Origin: CATOSP01 sp965216155
GTDB taxonomy: Bacteria; Chloroflexota; Dehalococcoidia; Lucifugimonadales; UBA3495
DNA length: 64,000 nucleotides
Assembly: GCA_965216155.1 (NCBI GenBank)
Contig: CBDCFD010000007.1
Span: forward strand, 372,001 to 436,000
Reading direction: 5' to 3'
The notes below the pieces were generated by a model. The model saw only the letters and a program-made list of their open reading frames with translations. It did not search any database and was not told the DNA's origin. This document shows, piece after piece, positions 59,464 through 64,000 of this stretch (its first letter is position 1; the number at the start of each line of letters is the position of its first letter). The position numbers were made by a program, and so were the translations under genes.

Positions 59464-60588
59464 ATGACCGATCGAGGGGAGTTGGTCCGACGGGCCAAAG
59501 AGTTGGTCCCGAAGCTGCGGGAGCGGGCGGTACGGACCGAGAGGCTGCGACGCCTGCCGGAAGGGACCGTCCGCGGCCTCCACTCCACCGGCGCACTTCG
59601 GGCCGCACAACCGGCCATGTTCGGCGGGCTTGGCCTCAATTTCGACTCGGTATTCGATGTGGCGGCGGAGCTTGGCCGCGGCTGCGGCTCCACCGCCTGG
59701 TGCTACTCCATCTGGGCCAGCCACAACTGGATCGCGGGCATGTTCCCCAGGGAAGCGCAGGAGGAATATTGGTCCAAGTCTTACGACACTCTCTCTTCTA
59801 CGTCGTTCAACCCGTCCCGCGGCCAGGTGGTCCCTGCTAATGGTGGCTACCGGGTCTCCGGCAGGTGGGACTTCGCCAGCGGTGTAGACGCGGCCGACTG
59901 GATGCTGGTCGTTGGCAACGGTCCCGACGGCGCGCTGATGTTGATGATTCCCAGATCTGACTACGCGATCGAAGACACCTGGTTTGTCTCCGGTCTCCGG
60001 GGCACCGGCAGCAAGGACGTCGTGTTGGAAGACGCTTTCGTGCCCGAGCACCGGGCGGCGCCCATGACAGACCTGCGGGAAGCCAGGTCTCCGGGGCGGG
60101 ACCTCCACGGTACGGCCAACTACCGCATCCCCCTGCGCAGCATCCTATCCTTCACCCTGGCGTCCCCCGTCCTCGGCATGGCGCAAGGGGCGTTGGAGAC
60201 ATTCGAGAACTCCAGTCAGGGCGTGGACAAACCCAACATACAGATTAGGCTGGCCGAGTCCGCTGCCGAAGTCGCGGCGGCCCGTTTGCTGATGGAACAC
60301 GACACCGGGGAGATATTCGCCCGCGCCGAGCGGGGCGAAATGCCCACCGTGGACGACCGGGTCCGATACCGCCGCGACCAGGTGTACGTCACCCGCCTAG
60401 CCCTTCGCGCCGTGGACCGGCTGTTCGACGTCAGCGGCGGCCACTCCCTGTTCGACTCCGGGGCCATGCAGCGCTTTCACCGCGACATCCACGCCGCCAC
60501 CCACCACACTTCCCTCGCCTGGGACAACGTGGCCGGGCAGTACGGCAGGGTCCGCTTGGGGTTGGAACCGGGCGGCGTTGATTTGTAG
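59464..60588 (+). CDS. Acyl-CoA-dehydrogenase-fold flavin monooxygenase (HsaA-like)
   Basis: 374 residues with the group D flavin monooxygenase / ACAD fold: LRRLPEGTVRGLHSTGALRA, GCGSTAWCYSIWASHNWIAG, NGGYRVSGRWDFASGVDAAD, GTGSKDVVLEDAFVPEHRAA and the C-terminal FDVSGGHSLFDSGAMQRFHR, DIHAATHHTSLAWDN. Members hydroxylate phenols or sulfur compounds with reduced flavin from a separate reductase, which is not seen nearby. It starts a plus-strand run with a gentisate-dioxygenase-like cupin and a VOC protein, consistent with aromatic breakdown. Confidence 0.85.
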   Translation: MTDRGELVRRAKELVPKLRERAVRTERLRRLPEGTVRGLHSTGALRAAQPAMFGGLGLNFDSVFDVAAELGRGCGSTAWCYSIWASHNWIAGMFPREAQEEYWSKSYDTLSSTSFNPSRGQVVPANGGYRVSGRWDFASGVDAADWMLVVGNGPDGALMLMIPRSDYAIEDTWFVSGLRGTGSKDVVLEDAFVPEHRAAPMTDLREARSPGRDLHGTANYRIPLRSILSFTLASPVLGMAQGALETFENSSQGVDKPNIQIRLAESAAEVAAARLLMEHDTGEIFARAERGEMPTVDDRVRYRRDQVYVTRLALRAVDRLFDVSGGHSLFDSGAMQRFHRDIHAATHHTSLAWDNVAGQYGRVRLGLEPGGVDL

Positions 60589-60598
60589 GCTTTACTTC

Positions 60599-60641
60599 AT
60601 TCGTCAGAATCAGGATTGGGAATATCCTGATTCTGACGAAT
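60599..60641. terminator. 18-bp perfect hairpin downstream of the ACAD-like gene
   Basis: Arms ATTCGTCAGAATCAGGAT and ATCCTGATTCTGACGAAT around the 7-nt loop TGGGAAT, 10 bp after the TAG. There is no T-run. The AATCAGGAT motif is a widespread intergenic repeat and resembles the palindrome inside 48162-48258, so it may be a repeat rather than a true terminator. Confidence 0.5.
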
Positions 60642-60721
60642 CCTACTGGCGCGCCGGTTATGTTCTGATACAATACCCGCAAATCCAGAGCAGCTTACGA
60701 TTACACCAAGGAGTGCAGGCT

Positions 60722-61795
60722 ATGGCAGTACAGGACAAACTGGGCCCCGAAGAACTCCGGGAGTACTATGACACCTCCGACGGCATCAGACTCTCCCCGG
60801 GTTGGGTAGGCCGGGATAGGCAAGGCCCACCTGAGATTGAGCCTTTCCTCTGGCGTTGGTCGGAAGTGCAACCCCTGGTCCTCAAAAGCGGCGAAATCGT
60901 TACACCGGACCGGGACGTGGAACGGCGGACCATGCGGCTGGCGACACCCGGTCTCGAACGCGGGACCACTCACACCATGGTCGCGGCCCTCCAACTCCTG
61001 CTGCCGGGTGAGACCGCGCCCGCCCACCGGCACACCCCAACGGCAATTCGCTGGATCCTCACCGGAAACGGCGCATACACCACGGTCGAAGGTGACAAGT
61101 GTTACATGGAGCCTGGCGACCTGATTCTCACGCCTTCCTGGACCTGGCACGACCACAGCAACGAAGGCACCGAACCTATGATCTGGTTCGACGGCCTTGA
61201 CGTTCCGTTGGTCGGCTACCTCCGGGCCAACTTCTACGAGGCGTTCCCAGAAGACACCCAGCCCATTACCGGAGTTGGCGATTCCATCCGCAAGTACGCT
61301 TCCGGGGCGCTAAGGCCGGTCTGGGGAGAGCAAGAGCTGCCCTACTCCCCGCTGTGGCATTACAAGTGGGACCGGACCTACGACGCGCTGAAGGGCTTGT
61401 CGGAACTTGGTTCCGACCCCTTCGACGACGTGGCAATGGAATTCAGCGACCCGACCACCGGCAGGCCCGTGCTGCGGTCAATGACGTGCTGGGTACAGCT
61501 TCTCCGGCCGGGAATCCACACCAAGGCGCACCGGCACACCAGCAGCAAGGTCTACCAAGTGTTCCAGGGTGAAGGCTACAGCGTGATAAACGGCAAGCGG
61601 TTCGATTGGACCGAAGGCGACTTCTTCGTTGTGCCCTCCTGGGCCTGGCACGAGCACTCCAGCTCTCCAGATACGGAGTCCGTCCTGTTTTCAATCCAGG
61701 ACACCCCGGTGATGAAGTCCATGTCCCTTTACAGGGAAGAGCCTTACGCGGAGCACGCCGGTCATCAGCCCATAACCGGCGGCTTCCACTGTTAG
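60722..61795 (+). CDS. Gentisate 1,2-dioxygenase-like bicupin
   Basis: 357 residues from ATG 60722 (MAVQDKLGPEELREYYDTSD), preceded by AAGGAGTGCAGGCT. Two cupin barrels: the first with PAHRHTPTAIRWILTGNGAY and the metal His pair, the second with TKAHRHTSSKVYQVFQGEGY. The WRWSEVQPLVLKSGEIVTPD start matches gentisate and 1-hydroxy-2-naphthoate dioxygenases, Fe(II) enzymes that cleave the ring next to a carboxyl group. The exact ring substrate is not determined. Confidence 0.88.
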   Translation: MAVQDKLGPEELREYYDTSDGIRLSPGWVGRDRQGPPEIEPFLWRWSEVQPLVLKSGEIVTPDRDVERRTMRLATPGLERGTTHTMVAALQLLLPGETAPAHRHTPTAIRWILTGNGAYTTVEGDKCYMEPGDLILTPSWTWHDHSNEGTEPMIWFDGLDVPLVGYLRANFYEAFPEDTQPITGVGDSIRKYASGALRPVWGEQELPYSPLWHYKWDRTYDALKGLSELGSDPFDDVAMEFSDPTTGRPVLRSMTCWVQLLRPGIHTKAHRHTSSKVYQVFQGEGYSVINGKRFDWTEGDFFVVPSWAWHEHSSSPDTESVLFSIQDTPVMKSMSLYREEPYAEHAGHQPITGGFHC

Positions 61796-61874
61796 TCCCC
61801 TGACATCCGTAAGAGGAGTATACTGCCAGCGCAATTGTCATGACCAATCTAATCTACACTGTGAGGTTAACGAT

Positions 61875-62396
61875 ATGGGTATCAACGTCAAGCGCATAGG
61901 TCATGTAGGTTTCCTGGTATCCGACTTCGAAGAGTCCTTCAAGTTCTATACTGAAGCCATCGGTTGCACCATCACCCACCGCACTAAGCGGCCCAACGGC
62001 AGCGAGACCGCTTTCCTGCGGTTCGACGAGGACCACCACAACATCGTAATTGCCACTGCTCCTCCGGGGGTGGACGTTAGCGCCGACGGACAGCCGGTAC
62101 GGCTCATCCAGCAGATCGCTCTGGAAGTGGATAACCGCGACGAGTTCTTTCGTGCGTTGGCCCACCTGCGCTCCAAGGGCGTAGAGCCCGTGAGCGGCCC
62201 TCTGGTCCACGGGATCGAGGGCGGGGGCAACGCCGGAGGCAGCGGCAGCCGCTCTTTCTACTTCCTCGATCCAGATGGCAACAGGCTGGAAATTTTCTGC
62301 GACGGTATGAAGGTACCCAACGGCGAGCAGTTCCCCAGGGAAGAGTACGCCGAAGCAGTAAGGGCATACGAACCCCAGATAGTGGTTAGTGGTTAG
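61875..62396 (+). CDS. VOC-family (glyoxalase/extradiol dioxygenase-like) protein
   Basis: 173 residues of the vicinal-oxygen-chelate superfamily: KRIGHVGFLVSDFEESFKFY, EAIGCTITHRTKRPNGSETA, QQIALEVDNRDEFFRALAHL and FYFLDPDGNRLEIFCDGMKV. His, His and Glu metal ligands are in place at the expected strand starts. It may be a one-module dioxygenase or isomerase of the same aromatic pathway. The stop is followed by a short tandem repeat of GGTTAGT units (62384-62410). Confidence 0.87.
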   Translation: MGINVKRIGHVGFLVSDFEESFKFYTEAIGCTITHRTKRPNGSETAFLRFDEDHHNIVIATAPPGVDVSADGQPVRLIQQIALEVDNRDEFFRALAHLRSKGVEPVSGPLVHGIEGGGNAGGSGSRSFYFLDPDGNRLEIFCDGMKVPNGEQFPREEYAEAVRAYEPQIVVSG

Positions 62397-62463
62397 TGGT
62401 TAGTGGCCGGTGGTCACGAGTCATTGACCACTGGAGTTTGTCTACCGGCCATTAGGGAGAGTC

Positions 62464-63714
62464 GTGGGTGTTTTGGATGGAGTCAGGGTTCTCACTCTGG
62501 AGCAGGTGCATGCGCTGCCCTGGGGCACTTCATTCCTGGCCGACTTTGGCGCCGAGGTTATACGGGTCGAAAGCGTTGATCACATGCAGGACCGGCGCTC
62601 CGGCCCGTTCCCCGATGGCCGGCCCAGCGAGGAGTGGTGGAACGAAGGAGGCGCACTCGCCTACTTCGGCGCGCGCAACAAGGCAAGCCTCTGCCTCGAG
62701 GTAGTCCACCCGAAGGGCAAGGAGCTATTCCTCAAGTTGGTCGAGTCCACCGACGTGGTCACCGATAATTTCCGCCCCGGCACGATGCGCCGGTTTGGGT
62801 TCGACCACGAGTCCCTGGTCAAGGTGAATCCCCGCATCATCTCCCTGAGCTGCACCGCCTACGGTCACACCGGCCCCTGGCGCAGGGCCGGTTCGCGGGC
62901 CAGGACGGTGGACGCGGCCTGCGGGCTCTCCTACCTCACCGGGTACGAGGGAGGTCCGTCTGCCCGCGCCAGCAGCAACTACATGGACCACTCTGCGGGC
63001 GACAACGTGGCCTACTCGATCATGCTGGCCCTGTACAACCGTGAGCGTACCGGCAAGGGAATGCGCATCGACCTGTCAATGCAGGAGACGGGTGTATCCG
63101 CCATCGGCCCGGCGGTCCTGGAGGCGCAGCGGGGAATTACACGGACCAGGCTGGGATGCGGACACATCTGGAAGGCCCCGCACAATATCTATCCCTGCAA
63201 GGGCGACGACCGCTGGATCGCCATCGCCGTGTCCGACGACTCAGAATGGCGCAGGCTGAAAAGGGCTATGAACTCGCCGGACTGGGCTTCGGACAGCGTG
63301 TACGACACTCGGGAAGGCAGGTTGCAGGCCCGCCATGAATTGGACGAACAGCTAGGACAATGGACCTGCTCCCAGGGCCCGGAGGAACTGATGCTCCACC
63401 TCCAACGGTACGGCGTACCCAGTGGGGCGGTCTTCACGGCGGAGGAATTGACCTCCAATCCCCATCTCAGGGAACGAGGTTACCTACAGGACTTTTTCAA
63501 CGAACACGCGCCCCAAGCCGGCGTCCGCACCTACGCGGGGAGGCCGTTCCACGCGCCCCTGATGCCTCTTGAGATCAAGCATGTGCCCACGTTGGGCGAG
63601 GACAATTGGCGCATTCTCCGGACCCTGGCCGGCCTGTCCGAGGCGGAGATCGACGACCTTGCTGCGGAGGGGATCATTTCCGGCCGCCCCAAGCCCACCG
63701 AGCCCGCGCCTTGA
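62464..63714 (+). CDS. CaiB/BaiF family CoA-transferase
   Basis: 416 residues, GTG start at 62464 with AGGGAGAGTC upstream. N-terminal part: GVRVLTLEQVHALPWGTSFL, DFGAEVIRVESVDH, then NKASLCLEVVHPKGKELFLK and FRPGTMRRFGFDHESL. The expected catalytic Asp lies at about D180 (HSAGDNVAYSIMLALYN), followed by RERTGKGMRIDLSMQE. It likely activates a product of the preceding aromatic-type enzymes as a CoA ester. A further CoA-transferase starts 43 bp downstream. Confidence 0.9.
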   Translation: MGVLDGVRVLTLEQVHALPWGTSFLADFGAEVIRVESVDHMQDRRSGPFPDGRPSEEWWNEGGALAYFGARNKASLCLEVVHPKGKELFLKLVESTDVVTDNFRPGTMRRFGFDHESLVKVNPRIISLSCTAYGHTGPWRRAGSRARTVDAACGLSYLTGYEGGPSARASSNYMDHSAGDNVAYSIMLALYNRERTGKGMRIDLSMQETGVSAIGPAVLEAQRGITRTRLGCGHIWKAPHNIYPCKGDDRWIAIAVSDDSEWRRLKRAMNSPDWASDSVYDTREGRLQARHELDEQLGQWTCSQGPEELMLHLQRYGVPSGAVFTAEELTSNPHLRERGYLQDFFNEHAPQAGVRTYAGRPFHAPLMPLEIKHVPTLGEDNWRILRTLAGLSEAEIDDLAAEGIISGRPKPTEPAP

Positions 63715-63756
63715 CCATTACCGGCTACCGGCCAAAACTAGCCAACGAGTAAAAAC

Positions 63757-64000
63757 ATGCTGGGGATTCTCGATGACATAAGGGTGTTGGAGCTATCCGG
63801 GTCCCTTTCCGGGTCCTATTGCGCCAAACTCCTCGCCGACCAGGGAGCGGACACGATCAAGGTTGAACCTCCCGGCGGCGGCGACCCGTCGCGGTTGGAA
63901 CCGCCCTTTGTAGGTGAAGAACCTGGACTAAACGGAAGCTCTCTTTTCCTGGCTTTCAACACCAACAAACGGGGCGTAACTCTCGACGTCAGCAGGCCGG
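63757..64000 (+). CDS. CaiB/BaiF family CoA-transferase (3' part outside window)
   Basis: ATG 63757 begins MLGILDDIRVLELSGSLSGS, then YCAKLLADQGADTIKVEPPG and FNTNKRGVTLDVSRP at the window edge. About 81 codons are visible, all in the N-terminal nucleotide-binding half. It resembles the partial CoA-transferase at 1-408 (both read GxxxGxYCxKLxAxxGAD). Tandem CoA-transferases may form a heteromeric enzyme or act on different acids. Confidence 0.88.
   Translation, partial: MLGILDDIRVLELSGSLSGSYCAKLLADQGADTIKVEPPGGGDPSRLEPPFVGEEPGLNGSSLFLAFNTNKRGVTLDVSRP

Noticed and set aside
59320..59608. Extended N-terminus (96 codons) for the hydroxyisobutyrate-dehydrogenase-like gene
   Set aside because: It overlaps the divergent ACAD-like gene, is Arg/Pro-rich and unrelated to the family; the GTG at 59320 has a good ribosome site right before the Rossmann motif.
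62384..62410. GGTTAGT tandem repeats as a phase-variable tract in the VOC gene
   Set aside because: The repeats straddle the stop codon, so changes in number would only alter the last residues; little functional effect is expected.
1..64000. CRISPR array
   Set aside because: No series of regularly spaced short direct repeats with unique spacers was seen; the tandem repeats present are 54, 93, 120 and about 555 bp units of other kinds.

Overview
The window is GC-rich bacterial DNA, mostly a metabolic background with scattered defence genes and insertion sequences. The gene content suggests a Chloroflexota (Dehalococcoidia / SAR202-like) bacterium. It has at least four CaiB/BaiF CoA-transferases, three luciferase-like flavin oxidoreductases, two related thiamine-diphosphate enzymes, two carboxymuconolactone-decarboxylase-like proteins, a DUF1800/DUF1501 pair, an NHL-repeat protein and a GMC oxidoreductase. 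That assignment is inference from gene families only; no rRNA or tRNA gene was recognised. Genes lie in short runs on both strands, and the density of broken genes is high.

Layout. 1-6009 (minus): CoA-transferase, ThDP enzyme, PHP hydrolase, flavin oxidoreductase, C1 aminopeptidase. 6010-10190: gene remnants, a pair of 93-bp repeats, a CoA-transferase and a decayed IS66 element. 10188-16183: amidase, DM13 protein, NHL protein, DUF1800 and DUF1501. 16184-18690: a miniature inverted-repeat element (MITE), a two-gene HEPN-like module and an IS5 element. 18734-24654 (minus): S9 peptidase, collapsed HtrA, GMC oxidoreductase with a nonsense codon, and a GH88/105-type protein. 24976-29837 (plus): CoA-transferase, three tandem toxin-antitoxin modules, monooxygenase, quinone reductase, CMD protein. 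29954-37363: a Type III-like restriction-modification operon with an AAA ATPase and a PIN-like gene between mod and res. 37367-48096: flavin oxidoreductase, cupin, M19 dipeptidase, a second copy of the HEPN-like module, second ThDP enzyme, HEPN plus DUF262 pair, paired MaoC hydratases, MBL hydrolase, BrnA antitoxin with a BrnT stub. 48162-53584: an inverted-repeat element, a strong promoter and a 1674-residue surface protein. 53728-64000: F420-type oxidoreductase, CMD protein, epoxide hydrolase, broken HigBA next to a second IS5-family element, and a run for aromatic/CoA-ester catabolism (hydroxyisobutyrate-type dehydrogenase, ACAD-like monooxygenase, gentisate-dioxygenase-like cupin, VOC protein, two CoA-transferases).

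The most notable signals are structural. First, short (about 23-28 nt) GC-rich palindromic inserts sit inside all three transposase genes of the window and in no host gene that I recognised. Second, a 161-bp MITE with matching terminal inverted repeats and a 7-bp target duplication splits the PIN-like gene; removing it with one duplicate restores an open frame of 180 codons. A second copy, about 96% identical, lies beside one of the two HEPN-like modules. Third, that two-gene module occurs twice with conserved length, order and overlap and is a candidate undescribed toxin-antitoxin or defence pair. Decay by single-base shifts, nonsense codons and short-repeat slippage recurs through the accessory genes, while the metabolic genes are intact.
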